Source: Gilliamella sp. wkB178
GTDB taxonomy: Bacteria; Pseudomonadota; Gammaproteobacteria; Enterobacterales; Orbaceae
Assembly: GCF_001690705.1 (NCBI RefSeq)
Contig: NZ_LZGK01000013.1
Span: 682,001 to 746,000 of the forward strand
DNA: 64,000 nucleotides
Reading direction: 5' to 3'
Every line of letters starts with the position of its first letter. Positions within the stretch are counted from its first letter, which is position 1. Both the position numbers and the translations under genes were made by a program. Shown in pieces: positions 18,357 to 27,818 of the stretch. The notes under the pieces are model-generated. The model was not told the DNA's origin. It was given only the letters and a program-made list of their open reading frames with translations, and searched no databases.

Positions 18357-21065
18357 ATGACCAAAAATACCTCAAAAATTATGACAGAAACTAAATTAGA
18401 AATAAAAGCTATTCATGAGGCACAAAATAGCCTTGATAGTATTTTAGCAAAATTTCAATCTAATCTTTCCGGGTTAACTCAGGAAACCGCCAAGTCACAT
18501 TTAGAAACCTATGGCAAAAATGAAGTCGCTAGGGAAAAGGTACCTTCAGTATTTATGCAATTATTAATGGCATTTAATAATCCATTTATTTTTGTATTAT
18601 TAGTGCTAGCTATTGTCAGTTTTGTTACTGATTATTGGCTACCATTACAACAAGGTGAAGACACTGATATTACTAGCATTATCATCATCGTTACTATGGT
18701 GGCGCTCAGTGGCTTATTACGTTTTTGGCAAGAATTCAGATCGAATAAAGCGGCCGAAGCATTGAAATCTATGATTCGTACCACTGCAACAGTGTTACGA
18801 CGAGCTCATGAAGCTAAGAACCCGGAAAAAATAGAAATCCCATTAAATGAAATCGTACCTGGGGATATTGTTTATTTATCCGCTGGCGATATGATCCCTG
18901 CCGATATTCGTTTAATTGAATCACGGGATCTATTTGTTAGCCAAGCCGTGTTAACCGGTGAATCTATCCCGGTAGAAAAATATGACACCTTAGGTGCCGT
19001 TTCGCAAAAAACCACCGACGAAGTCGATGTGTCGGAAATCACTAAAGATAATGTTTTAGATGTAAATAACGTGTGCTTTATGGGGACCAATGTCGTTAGT
19101 GGCACCGCCAAAGCCGTTGTAGTAGCCACCGGTGCCGATACTCATTTTGGTACGCTAGCAAAATCTATTGTTGGCTCCCGAGCAGAAACTTCATTCGATC
19201 GCGGTGTTAACAGTGTCAGCTGGTTGTTAATCCGATTTATGTTAATTATGGTACCAATTGTACTGTTGATTAATGGTTTTACTAAAGGTGATTGGGGTGA
19301 AGCAACATTGTTTGCACTTGCGGTTGCGGTGGGCTTAACCCCTGAAATGTTACCAATGATCGTTAGTGCTAACCTGGCTAAAGGTGCTGTTGGCATGGCT
19401 AAACGTAAAGTTGTAGTTAAACGTTTAAATGCCATTCAAAATTTTGGTGCTATGGACATTCTTTGCACCGATAAAACCGGAACCTTAACCCAAGATAAGA
19501 TCATTTTAGAGCATCATCTGGATATTAATGGCCAAATTGATCCATCGGTTTTAGAACTAGCATGGTTAAATAGCTATTACCAAAGTGGTATGAAAAACCT
19601 AATGGATAAAGCGATTATCCGTTTTGCTGAAGAAAAAACTACCATCAAAAAAGCAGGTGTTGGGCACTACACTAAAATTGATGAATTACCATTTGATTTT
19701 GTGCGTCGACGTTTATCCGTGGTGGTGCAAAATGGCGATGATAATCATTTAATGATCTGTAAAGGTGCCGTTGAAGAAATGTTGTCAATTGCCAGCCATG
19801 TGTATTTAAACGGTGAGTATTTGCCATTAGATGAACAACGTAAACAAAATCTAATTGCTTTAGCTCACAATTACAATAAAGATGGTTTTAGAGTTTTGGC
19901 GGTTGGCATTAAACAAATACCGGCGGCACAAACTAAAACCCAATATAGTGTAAAAGATGAAAAAGAACTGGCTATCCGAGGGTTTTTAACTTTCTTAGAT
20001 CCACCAAAAGAAAGTGCTTATGAGGCCATTTCAGCATTAAATGAACATGGTGTTGGCGTTAAAGTCCTCACCGGAGATAACGAAATCATTACCATTAAAG
20101 TTTGCCGTGAAGTTGGATTAGAACCGGGAGTTCCACTGCTAGGTACTGAGATTGAACAAATGGGCGATGTTGAACTTAAAGAGCAAATTGAACAACGTAC
20201 CATTTTTGCCAAACTCACCCCATTACAAAAATCACGCATTATTCGCTTATTGCAAGATAATGGGCATACGGTAGGTTTTTTGGGTGACGGCATTAATGAT
20301 GCTCCGGCACTACGTGATTCTGATGTAGGCATTTCGGTGGATACTGCTACCGATATTGCTAAAGAATCGGCAGATATCATCTTGCTGGAAAAAAGCTTGA
20401 TGGTATTAGAAGAAGGGGTGATTTGTGGCCGTGAAACCTTTGGTAATATTATGAAATACCTTAATATGACAGCAAGTTCTAATTTTGGTAATATTTTTTC
20501 AGTATTAGTTGCCAGTGCATTTCTACCATTTTTACCAATGCTAGCAATTCATTTACTAATACAAAATTTGCTGTATGATATTTCCCAACTCTCATTACCA
20601 TGGGACAAAATGGATGAAGAGTTTATCCAAAAACCACGTAAATGGGATGCGCCGAATATTGGTCGTTTTATGATTTGGATTGGTCCAACTTCATCTATTT
20701 TCGATATTACAACCTATGCCTTAATGTGGTTTGTGTTTAGTGCCAATAATATTGAAGCGCAATCATTATTCCATTCCGGTTGGTTTATTGAAGGCTTGTT
20801 GTCACAAACATTAGTTGTGCATATGTTAAGAACGCAGAAGATTCCATTTATTCAAAGTACGGCTGCATTTCCGGTTATTGTCATGACCATGTTAATAATG
20901 GCTGTGGGTATTTATATTCCATTTTCGCCATTAGGCAACGTAATTGGCTTACAAGCACTGCCGTGGTCATACTTCCCATGGTTGGTAGGAACCTTACTTT
21001 GTTATTGCTGTGTTGCTCAATTTATGAAACGTATTTACATAAAACGTTTTGGGCAATGGTTTTAA
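18357..21065 (+). CDS. mgtA: Magnesium-transporting P-type ATPase
   Basis: This 902-residue type IIIB P-type ATPase has the phosphorylation motif DKTGTLT at about residue 372, the TGES actuator motif (QAVLTGESIPVEKY), the hinge GDGINDAPAL, and ten predicted membrane segments including NPFIFVLLVLAIVSFVTDYW. It imports Mg2+ at the inner membrane at the cost of ATP. Length and wording match MgtA/MgtB. The ATG follows ACACAAG, a weak ribosome site, which suits a gene controlled by its leader. Confidence 0.93.
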   Translation: MTKNTSKIMTETKLEIKAIHEAQNSLDSILAKFQSNLSGLTQETAKSHLETYGKNEVAREKVPSVFMQLLMAFNNPFIFVLLVLAIVSFVTDYWLPLQQGEDTDITSIIIIVTMVALSGLLRFWQEFRSNKAAEALKSMIRTTATVLRRAHEAKNPEKIEIPLNEIVPGDIVYLSAGDMIPADIRLIESRDLFVSQAVLTGESIPVEKYDTLGAVSQKTTDEVDVSEITKDNVLDVNNVCFMGTNVVSGTAKAVVVATGADTHFGTLAKSIVGSRAETSFDRGVNSVSWLLIRFMLIMVPIVLLINGFTKGDWGEATLFALAVAVGLTPEMLPMIVSANLAKGAVGMAKRKVVVKRLNAIQNFGAMDILCTDKTGTLTQDKIILEHHLDINGQIDPSVLELAWLNSYYQSGMKNLMDKAIIRFAEEKTTIKKAGVGHYTKIDELPFDFVRRRLSVVVQNGDDNHLMICKGAVEEMLSIASHVYLNGEYLPLDEQRKQNLIALAHNYNKDGFRVLAVGIKQIPAAQTKTQYSVKDEKELAIRGFLTFLDPPKESAYEAISALNEHGVGVKVLTGDNEIITIKVCREVGLEPGVPLLGTEIEQMGDVELKEQIEQRTIFAKLTPLQKSRIIRLLQDNGHTVGFLGDGINDAPALRDSDVGISVDTATDIAKESADIILLEKSLMVLEEGVICGRETFGNIMKYLNMTASSNFGNIFSVLVASAFLPFLPMLAIHLLIQNLLYDISQLSLPWDKMDEEFIQKPRKWDAPNIGRFMIWIGPTSSIFDITTYALMWFVFSANNIEAQSLFHSGWFIEGLLSQTLVVHMLRTQKIPFIQSTAAFPVIVMTMLIMAVGIYIPFSPLGNVIGLQALPWSYFPWLVGTLLCYCCVAQFMKRIYIKRFGQWF

Positions 21066-21233
21066 GCAAACTAATCAATGGTTGAAGCTCAACTATGTTT
21101 GCTTATTAAGTCAATAGTAAAGTTCATATTAATAAATATAAATGAGGTGACATCTTGATTTTGGACCAATAATATTATATTTAATACATATTATTTTAGA
21201 GTCGTATAACTATAACAATAAGGAGAAATAATT

Positions 21234-21314
21234 ATGAAGACTCCACATAAAAATTTAATTATGCTAATCAAAAGCCGTAAACAAAAAAAGGCTCAAGCAC
21301 AATTAAATCGATGA
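21234..21314 (+). CDS. Very small basic protein (26 aa)
   Basis: ATG 21234 follows AATAAGGAGAAATAATT, an excellent ribosome site, and encodes MKTPHKNLIMLIKSRKQKKA followed by QAQLNR and TGA. A terminator follows 25 bases later, so this looks like a self-contained monocistronic unit. The peptide is strongly basic with a short hydrophobic core. I do not recognise it; the gene call rests on the ribosome site and the terminator. Confidence 0.55.
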   Translation: MKTPHKNLIMLIKSRKQKKAQAQLNR

Positions 21315-21338
21315 AAGTTAATATATTATAAAAATAAA

Positions 21339-21361
21339 TAAACCCCATATTTTGGGGTTTA
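21339..21361 (+). terminator. Rho-independent terminator after the 26-aa gene
   Basis: Stem TAAACCCCA / TGGGGTTTA with a short loop, followed by TTCGTTTTT. Confidence 0.7.
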
Positions 21362-21421
21362 TTCGTTTTTAACTCTATATTTATATTAAACTAATTTAAC
21401 AAGCGTAACTCGATTGAATGG

Positions 21422-21640
21422 CTACAAAGAAGACGCTTTTTTCAAAATTTCATGCATTTCATCTTTTAGTTTAAGTTTTTGTTTTTTCAATGCTTCTATC
21501 GACTCCGCGGTATTAACTGCAATTCCCGATTGAATATTTTTGATTTTTTGATCTAATTCATTGTGCTGTTCAAATAACTTTTGGAAACGTAAATCTGTAT
21601 TTTTTAATTTAGAAATTAATTCTCGATATTCTGGAAACAT
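21422..21640 (-). CDS. YdcH-family (DUF465) small coiled-coil protein
   Basis: The 72-residue, highly charged protein starts MFPEYRELISKLKNTDLRFQ and continues FEQHNELDQKIKN ... LKKQKLKLKDEMHEIL, the pattern of the YdcH/DUF465 family: two helices with heptad repeats. ATG follows AAAGGAGTCGCT. Function of the family is not established. It stands alone between convergent and divergent neighbours. Confidence 0.8.
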   Translation of the reverse strand: MFPEYRELISKLKNTDLRFQKLFEQHNELDQKIKNIQSGIAVNTAESIEALKKQKLKLKDEMHEILKKASSL

Positions 21641-21760
21641 AGCGACTCCTTTTGTAGTCTAGACAGATAATAAGAATAGAAGTTATTGCTGTTTCAGCTT
21701 ACAATATTCTCACTTATTTTAATAGTAATTTTAATAGTAGTTTTAATGAGGATTTGTACC

Positions 21761-23266
21761 ATGAGTGAATCTATCGTTATCGCCAAAAGCAATGGTAAAG
21801 ACTTAGCCATTTTAGCAAATTTTGCCAATCGTCATGGTTTAATTACCGGTGCCACCGGAACAGGAAAAACCGTCACTTTACAAAAAATAGCTGAAAGTTT
21901 TTCCAAAATAGGGGTTCCGGTTTTTTTGGCAGATGTGAAAGGTGATCTTACCGGAATCGGTGAGCCAGGTACGTTATCAGAAAAATTACAAGCTCGTCTT
22001 AATAATATAGGTGTAAAGGATTGGCAACCTAATGCATCACCAGTTGAATTGTGGGATGTGTTTGCCGAAAAGGGATTACCAGTGCGGAGTACTGTTTCTG
22101 ATATTGGCCCAATTTTATTGGCAAGATTACTTAATCTAAATGATACTCAAGCCGGAGTATTACAATTAGTATTCAAAATAGCTGATGACAATAATTTACA
22201 ACTGCTGGATTTTAAAGATCTACGGGCTCTAGTGCAGTTTGTGGGTGATAATGCAAAAAAATTCACCACCGAATATGGCAATATTTCCGCAGCATCAATC
22301 GGTGCAATCCAACGGAGTTTATTAACACTTGATCAACAAGGTGCAGAGTATTTTCTAGGCGAACCTATGCTGGATATTCAAGATCTGCTGCGCGTTAATA
22401 ACGACGGTCAAGGGGTAGTAAATATATTAGCGGCCGACAAATTATATAATAGCCCTAAATTATATTCGGTATTTCTATTATGGTTATTATCAGAACTCTT
22501 TGAACATCTTCCGGAAATTGGTGATCCGGATAAACCAAAATTAGTGTTCTTTTTTGATGAAGCACATTTATTGTTTAATGATATTTCGCCAGCATTATTG
22601 CAAAAAATAGAACAAGTAGTGCGTTTAATTCGTTCTAAAGGTGTGGGCGTTTATTTTGTTACCCAAAACCCTACCGATATCCCTGATACTATTTTAGGGC
22701 AGCTTGGTAATCGGGTACAACATGCATTACGTGCATTTACCCCCAAAGATCAAAAAGCCATAAAAGCCGCAGCCCAAACCATGCGCAGCAACCCTAGTTT
22801 TGATGCAGAAACCGCAATTATGGAATTGGCAGTAGGCGAAGCCTTAATCTCATTTTTGGATGAAAAAGGGCGACCCAATATGGTTGAAAGGGGTTTTGTA
22901 ATTGCACCTAATTCGCACATGGGGCCAATGGCGCCTGAAAAACAAAATGCTATTATTAATCAATCCCATTTCTATAATAAATATGCAGATACAGTAGATC
23001 GCGAGTCGGCGTACGAAAAACTCAAAGCCGGTTTTTCGCTCGACACAGCTGCTAATTCTACTAGTGATAATCAAAGTGATTCACAAAATGGAAGTTCAGG
23101 GGGATGGATGGACGTTCTGAGTTCATTATTCTTTGGTAGTAAAGGCCCTAAAGGGGGGCAGCATGATGGATTGGCACAAAAAGTTGCCAAAAGTGCCACC
23201 CGACAAGTCGCCAATGAAATTGGTAGGCAAATTACGCGGGGTATTTTAGGTGGATTTAAACGATAA
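21761..23266 (+). CDS. yjgR: HerA/VirB4-like ATPase of the YjgR (DUF853) family
   Basis: About 501 residues from ATG 21761 ([17 protein letters not shown]), which has GAGGA 8-12 bases upstream and is more likely than the upstream GTG/TTG-type starts that would add a hydrophobic tail. Walker A is GATGTGKTV in [17 protein letters not shown], Walker B is [12 protein letters not shown], with [21 protein letters not shown] following. YjgR proteins are cytosolic HerA-like ATPases of unknown role. The C-terminus has a low-complexity linker ([13 protein letters not shown]) and a basic tail. Confidence 0.85.
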   Translation: MSESIVIAKSNGKDLAILANFANRHGLITGATGTGKTVTLQKIAESFSKIGVPVFLADVKGDLTGIGEPGTLSEKLQARLNNIGVKDWQPNASPVELWDVFAEKGLPVRSTVSDIGPILLARLLNLNDTQAGVLQLVFKIADDNNLQLLDFKDLRALVQFVGDNAKKFTTEYGNISAASIGAIQRSLLTLDQQGAEYFLGEPMLDIQDLLRVNNDGQGVVNILAADKLYNSPKLYSVFLLWLLSELFEHLPEIGDPDKPKLVFFFDEAHLLFNDISPALLQKIEQVVRLIRSKGVGVYFVTQNPTDIPDTILGQLGNRVQHALRAFTPKDQKAIKAAAQTMRSNPSFDAETAIMELAVGEALISFLDEKGRPNMVERGFVIAPNSHMGPMAPEKQNAIINQSHFYNKYADTVDRESAYEKLKAGFSLDTAANSTSDNQSDSQNGSSGGWMDVLSSLFFGSKGPKGGQHDGLAQKVAKSATRQVANEIGRQITRGILGGFKR

Positions 23267-23358
23267 ATGATAAAATATCACCACTTTTGAAACGGTAACA
23301 AATTTACAATTAGTCAGGACTTAACCACGCAAAAAATAGCAAAATAGGAGTATTTGCA

Positions 23359-24435
23359 ATGTTTAAATTGTTCGTTGAATGGTACAAAAGACGATTTAGT
23401 GATCCCCATGTGGTTTCGTTAATGGCTGTGATTATTTTCCTGTTTCTGATAATTTATTTTTTCAATAAAATCCTGTTACCCGTTTTAATTGCAATTGTAC
23501 TGTCTTATTTACTTGATACCCCGGTTAATTTCTTAAATAAAAGGAAAATTCCGCGCACTCTGGCGGTTATTTTGGTGTTGCTACTGTTTATCTTGGTAGT
23601 ATTAGCCGGGTTTATGATTCTATTGCCATTGATTTGGCAACAAAGCATCAGTTTGATTACCAATATTCCAAATATGCTAAATTTTGCTAATAAATTTCTA
23701 ATGTCTTTACCGGAACATTATCCGGAATTAATTGATGTTGGGTTATTTGATTCGATTATTCAAGGTATTACCAATAGAGTGGTGCAAACTGGTAATTCCT
23801 TATTACAATTTTCTATTGTGTCTTTATTTGGTTTAGTCTCGGTGGTGATTAATGCAGTGCTGATCCCAATAATGATGTTCTTCCTGCTAAAAGATAAAGC
23901 TAAAATATGGGGCTATTGTTCGAAGATCTTGCCAAAAAATCGCACTATTTTAAATAAAGTCGCCGCAGAAATGGATATGCAAATCTCCAATTATATTGTT
24001 GGCAATGTTTTGCATATTATCATTTTAGCTGTGTGCGTTTATATTCCTTTTTGGTATTTTGGCTTAGATTACGGTTTATTATTAGCAGTAGTTGTGGGAT
24101 TATCGGTATTAATTCCTTATATTGGTATTATTATTTCTAGTATTCCGGTGGTTTTAATAGCGCTCTTCCAATGGGGATTAACTGCGGACTTTGGTTACTT
24201 AATCTTCTTCTATGTGTTAATTCAAGCTTTGGATGGCAATTTGCTGGTTCCGTGTCTGTTTTCTGAAAAATTAAATTTACACCCGCTAGTTATTATTTTA
24301 TCAGTGATTGTCTTTGGTGGTTTATGGGGATTTTGGGGGGTATTTTTCGCGATTCCGTTAGCCACATTAGTGAAAGCCATTATTAATGCATGGCCAAAAC
24401 CAGAAGAAATTAAAAGCAGCTTAACAAGCAATTAA
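23359..24435 (+). CDS. perM: AI-2E family transporter PerM
   Basis: The 358-residue membrane protein starts MFKLFVEWYKRRFSDPHVVS and has about eight hydrophobic segments, with the family sequences LVPIMMFFLLKDK-like (IPIMMFFLLKDKAK) and QALDGNLLVPCLFSEKLNLHP. These agree closely with E. coli PerM. In E. coli it lies near bcp, as here, where bcp is the convergent neighbour. Substrate is not known; the AI-2 exporter name comes from a relative. Confidence 0.87.
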   Translation: MFKLFVEWYKRRFSDPHVVSLMAVIIFLFLIIYFFNKILLPVLIAIVLSYLLDTPVNFLNKRKIPRTLAVILVLLLFILVVLAGFMILLPLIWQQSISLITNIPNMLNFANKFLMSLPEHYPELIDVGLFDSIIQGITNRVVQTGNSLLQFSIVSLFGLVSVVINAVLIPIMMFFLLKDKAKIWGYCSKILPKNRTILNKVAAEMDMQISNYIVGNVLHIIILAVCVYIPFWYFGLDYGLLLAVVVGLSVLIPYIGIIISSIPVVLIALFQWGLTADFGYLIFFYVLIQALDGNLLVPCLFSEKLNLHPLVIILSVIVFGGLWGFWGVFFAIPLATLVKAIINAWPKPEEIKSSLTSN

Positions 24436-24449
24436 CTGTTAATAAAAAA

Positions 24450-24473
24450 AGCAGATTAATCATTTAATCTGCT
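24450..24473. terminator. Bidirectional terminator between perM and bcp
   Basis: Perfect 10-bp stem AGCAGATTAA / TTAATCTGCT with a 4-base loop; seven As precede it, giving a T-run on the minus strand. Confidence 0.75.
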
Positions 24474-24483
24474 TGTAGGTAAA

Positions 24484-24960
24484 TTAACTGGTATGTTGTT
24501 TAAGGTAATCCAACACTACTTCATGATGATTACTAGTTTTAAAATTATCAAAAACTTTTTCTATTTTACCATCTTTGCCAATTAAAAAACTAATGCGGTG
24601 AATACCATCAAAAGTCTTACCCATAAACTCTTTCTCACCCCAAACGCCAAAAGCCTCGGCAACGGCATGGTTTTCATCAGAAAGTAAGGTAAAATTCAAC
24701 AACTCTTTTTCCATAAAGTGGGACAATTTTTCCGGTTTATCAGTGCTAATACCGATAATTACCACTTTATATTTTTTAAATTCATCAACACTATCACGTA
24801 GGTTACAAGCTTGCATTGTGCAACCAGGAGTCATGGCTTTGGGATAAAAATAAATCAAAATACGTTTGCCTTTATAATCTTTCAAGCTAATTTGCTCGCC
24901 ATCTTGATCTGGCAACGAAAATTGAGGTGCTTTTTCACCTTGTTTAAGTGGATTAACCAT
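24484..24960 (-). CDS. bcp: Thioredoxin-dependent thiol peroxidase Bcp
   Basis: The 158-residue peroxiredoxin has LPDQDGEQISLKDYKGKRIL and the catalytic site FYPKAMTPGCTMQACNLRD: peroxidatic Cys47 and resolving Cys52, the atypical 2-Cys arrangement of the BCP family. It reduces hydroperoxides with thioredoxin in the cytosol. The start codon is ATG at 24960. Confidence 0.93.
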   Translation of the reverse strand: MVNPLKQGEKAPQFSLPDQDGEQISLKDYKGKRILIYFYPKAMTPGCTMQACNLRDSVDEFKKYKVVIIGISTDKPEKLSHFMEKELLNFTLLSDENHAVAEAFGVWGEKEFMGKTFDGIHRISFLIGKDGKIEKVFDNFKTSNHHEVVLDYLKQHTS

Positions 24961-25027
24961 ATATATTTACCTATTATAATCGTTAAATATTTTCATCTCT
25001 ATTGGCATAAAACTGTATATCGCTTTT

Positions 25028-26329
25028 TTAATTTAGACTACTAAAAAAACGATTTGTTGCATCAATGGTATGATTGATTTCTTTATCAGTATGCTTGATG
25101 GACATAAACCCTGCTTCAAATGCTGATGGAGCAAAATAAACGCCTTCTGCCAGCATATGATGATGGAATTTTTTGAATAATTCAATATTACATTGCATCA
25201 CATCTTGATAACTGGTTACTTCCGCAGCAGGGGTAAAAAATAAGCCAAACATTGCGCCCACATGATTAACCACTAAAGGAATATTATTGCGCTTAGCAAC
25301 AGTTAATAAGCCATCAGCCAGTTGCGCGGTTTTTTCTGCTAGGGTCTGGTAAAACCCTACATCCATTAGTTTAGTTAAGGTGGCATAACCGGCAGCCATG
25401 GCCACAGGATTACCTGAAAGTGTGCCGGCTTGGTAAATTGGTCCTACTGGCGCTAATTGGTTCATTATTTCGGCTTTACCACCAAAGGCGCCAACTGGCA
25501 TGCCGCCGCCAATAATTTTGCCCAAACAGGTAAGATCCGGCACAACATTATAGTAATCTTGCGCGCCACCTAAGGCGACCCTAAATCCGGTCATGACTTC
25601 ATCGATTATCAGTAAAGCCCCATACTCATTACAGAGATCTCTTAAGCCTTGCAAAAATTCCTTTTTAGCCGGCACACAATTCATATTGCCAGCTACCGGC
25701 TCAACAATTATGGCGGCGATTTCATTAGGGTACTGAGCAAATTGGGCTTTAACCGAATCAAGATTGTTATAATCACACACTAAAGTATGCTTAACAAAAT
25801 CATTAGGGACGCCCGGTGAAGTAGGGTGACCAAATGTGAGCGCTCCGGAACCGGCTTTAACTAACAAATAATCAGCATGACCATGATAACAACCTTCAAA
25901 CTTAATGATCTTATCGCGTCCGGTATAGCCACGAGCCACACGGATAGCACTCATAGTTGCCTCAGTGCCTGAATTTACCATGCGTAGCATTTCAATAGAT
26001 GGCATAATTTGGGTCACTAAATTGGCAACTTTAGTTTCGATTTCGGTAGGAGCACCAAAACTAAGGCCATTATGCACTGCATGGATAACTGCATTAATTA
26101 CGTCCGCGTCATTATGCCCTAAAATCATCGGCCCCCAAGAACCAACATAGTCAATATAGGCTTTTTCGTCCGCATCATAGATGTAGGCACCATTGGCACG
26201 CTCAATAAATAAGGGCGTACCACCCACACCATTAAAAGCACGCACTGGCGAATTAACCCCGCCCGGCATAACCGACAACGCTTGTTGATAGAGTTTTTCT
26301 GACTTGAAAGAGTTATTTAACATTACCAT
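25028..26329 (-). CDS. hemL: Glutamate-1-semialdehyde 2,1-aminomutase
   Basis: The 433-residue PLP enzyme begins with [20 protein letters not shown] and contains [37 protein letters not shown] and the PLP lysine in [19 protein letters not shown]. It makes 5-aminolevulinate in the C5 pathway of heme synthesis. Two possible Met starts lie two codons apart (MVM). The cell can thus make heme as well as take it up. Confidence 0.95.
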   Translation of the reverse strand: MVMLNNSFKSEKLYQQALSVMPGGVNSPVRAFNGVGGTPLFIERANGAYIYDADEKAYIDYVGSWGPMILGHNDADVINAVIHAVHNGLSFGAPTEIETKVANLVTQIMPSIEMLRMVNSGTEATMSAIRVARGYTGRDKIIKFEGCYHGHADYLLVKAGSGALTFGHPTSPGVPNDFVKHTLVCDYNNLDSVKAQFAQYPNEIAAIIVEPVAGNMNCVPAKKEFLQGLRDLCNEYGALLIIDEVMTGFRVALGGAQDYYNVVPDLTCLGKIIGGGMPVGAFGGKAEIMNQLAPVGPIYQAGTLSGNPVAMAAGYATLTKLMDVGFYQTLAEKTAQLADGLLTVAKRNNIPLVVNHVGAMFGLFFTPAAEVTSYQDVMQCNIELFKKFHHHMLAEGVYFAPSAFEAGFMSIKHTDKEINHTIDATNRFFSSLN

Positions 26330-26479
26330 GATCTCTATAGGAAAATAGAATTGTATTTATTCATAAAATACAGCTAAATTCAAGTTAGCAATTAAAAATT
26401 TGTGCAATAGCAGTTTTCATTTTGTATTTTATTTTTGTCAAGGTATATAATATGTAAAAGTTAATATTAGGAGATTAAA

Positions 26480-26818
26480 ATGAGCAATGAATTACCGATT
26501 AACTTTACCGATGCCGCAGCCAACAAAGTTAAATCTTTGGTAACCGAAGAAGAAAACCCAAATCTCAAATTACGCGTTTATATTACCGGTGGTGGTTGTA
26601 GTGGCTTTCAATATGGCTTTACTTTCGATGAAAAGGTTAATGACGACGATTTAGCTATCGAAAAAAATGGGGTTTCCCTAATTATCGATCCTATGAGTTT
26701 ACAATACTTGGTTGGTGGCACTATTGATTATGTCGAAGGGCTACAAGGTTCACGTTTTATAGTTGATAATCCTAATGCCAAGACAACCTGTGGTTGTGGT
26801 TCATCCTTTAGCGTTTAA
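26480..26818 (+). CDS. erpA: Iron-sulfur cluster insertion protein ErpA
   Basis: The 112-residue A-type carrier has its three cysteine ligands in [11 protein letters not shown] (about residue 40) and [11 protein letters not shown] at the C-terminus. ErpA delivers Fe-S clusters to target enzymes. ATG follows TTAGGAGATTAAA. An extended -10-like TATAAT occurs about 30 bases upstream. hemL-erpA divergence matches the usual gammaproteobacterial order. Confidence 0.95.
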   Translation: MSNELPINFTDAAANKVKSLVTEEENPNLKLRVYITGGGCSGFQYGFTFDEKVNDDDLAIEKNGVSLIIDPMSLQYLVGGTIDYVEGLQGSRFIVDNPNAKTTCGCGSSFSV

Positions 26819-26941
26819 ATTAACGCTTTTCCAACCCGCTTAATTACAGTCTACCGGGCGTAGCAATTAGCTGCGCAGCTCAATATTTACTTAATAATGT
26901 GACAAACATTGAGCAGTTAAGCAATTATTTTGATTTTTTTA

Positions 26942-26969
26942 TTGACGTTAAAATTAAGATGGGTAAAAT
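26942..26969 (+). promoter_or_regulatory. Likely sigma-70 promoter for the tRNA pair
   Basis: TTGACG (26942-26947), 16-base spacer, TAAAAT (26964-26969), 42 bases ahead of tRNA-Leu. The 26819-26941 stretch before it holds no gene. Confidence 0.55.
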
Positions 26970-27011
26970 GCACTGCATTCAAAGCGATGTTGTAAACAAT
27001 ATCCGTTTTGA

Positions 27012-27099
27012 GCCCGGGTGGTGAAATCGGTAGACACAAGGGATTTAAAATCCCTCGGCCTTTTTGGCCGTGCGAGTTCAAGTCTCGCCCCGGGCACCA
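27012..27099 (+). tRNA. tRNA-Leu (anticodon TAA)
   Basis: Acceptor strands GCCCGGG / CCCGGGC close a cloverleaf with a long class II variable arm, anticodon loop containing TAA within GGGATTTAAAATCCC, T-loop TTCAAGT and encoded CCA at 27097-27099. Confidence 0.95.
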
Positions 27100-27118
27100 T
27101 TTAAGCAATACTTCTAAT

Positions 27119-27194
27119 GCGGGAATAGCTCAGTTGGTAGAGCGCAACCTTGCCAAGGTTGAGGTCGCGAGTTCGAACCTCGTTTCCCGCTCCA
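27119..27194 (+). tRNA. tRNA-Gly (anticodon GCC)
   Basis: A 76-base cloverleaf: acceptor GCGGGAA / TTCCCGC, anticodon stem AACCT / AGGTT around TTGCCAA with GCC, T-loop TTCGAAC and encoded CCA. The repeat-rich paralogue array begins about 150 bases downstream. Confidence 0.95.
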
Positions 27195-27818
27195 AATTAT
27201 CCTTTATAGTTTTTAACATCCACCGATAAAGTTAATTATTTATATAGAAATAACCTAGTAACAATCGTGACTTAAAGTTGGATTAGAATTAGTTAACTCC
27301 CTAAGCACCGCAATTAAAATCATCACCTAACCATAAAACGCTCGCAACCTAACCGATTTAAATAATTAACTTCTGTTAAGATGTTTCCTGAGAGGGGTAT
27401 ATTTCAGTATAAAAATGGCCAATTCCGCAAGGATAATAGTTCATCTTTACTATTCTTTACAAATAAACTTAACAAAATAGTAGTTAAATTTTATCAAGGC
27501 GTTATACTTTTAGCACTGAGTTGTACGGGAGGTTAATTTCCGCGCACTCGAATGGAAAAAGTGTAAATAAAACATAAAATTACTTGACGGAACGCACAAT
27601 ATGCATTATAATTTTAGACACAAGACACAAGACACAAGCACTGGCAGCTTTACGTCCAAAATCTATCTCAATGCACTATAGTTGACTCATTTCACCCAAG
27701 TGATAATTTAGTCCCTGATTTAGCCCCGCACCGTCGGCATAATCGGCAATTATCGCCATTATTATCAATTAAGCGCCCGCTGTGTTTAGGGTTCAGTTTA
27801 AAGCGTTGTTTAGCCTTA
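27195..27818 (+). promoter_or_regulatory. Intergenic region upstream of paralogue A: repeat R1 and promoter block
   Basis: Holds the first copy of repeat R1 at 27378-27415, then the conserved promoter block shared by the array (from about 27445), the -35/-10 at 27584-27612 and three GACACAA direct repeats at 27617-27638. From 27618 to the ATG of A the frame of A is fully open (67 codons). No separate gene is supported. Confidence 0.6.
27584..27612 (+). promoter_or_regulatory. Sigma-70 promoter of paralogue A (class 1)
   Basis: TTGACG, 17-base spacer, TATAAT. The same spacer occurs before B and G. Confidence 0.75.

Noticed and set aside
27618-27818. 9-codon upstream frame (T/M)SKIYLNTL as a genuine leader peptide gene
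   Set aside because: Only two copies have ATG (the rest ACG) and the ribosome site is weak; noted as a possible frameshift entry point but not called as a gene.
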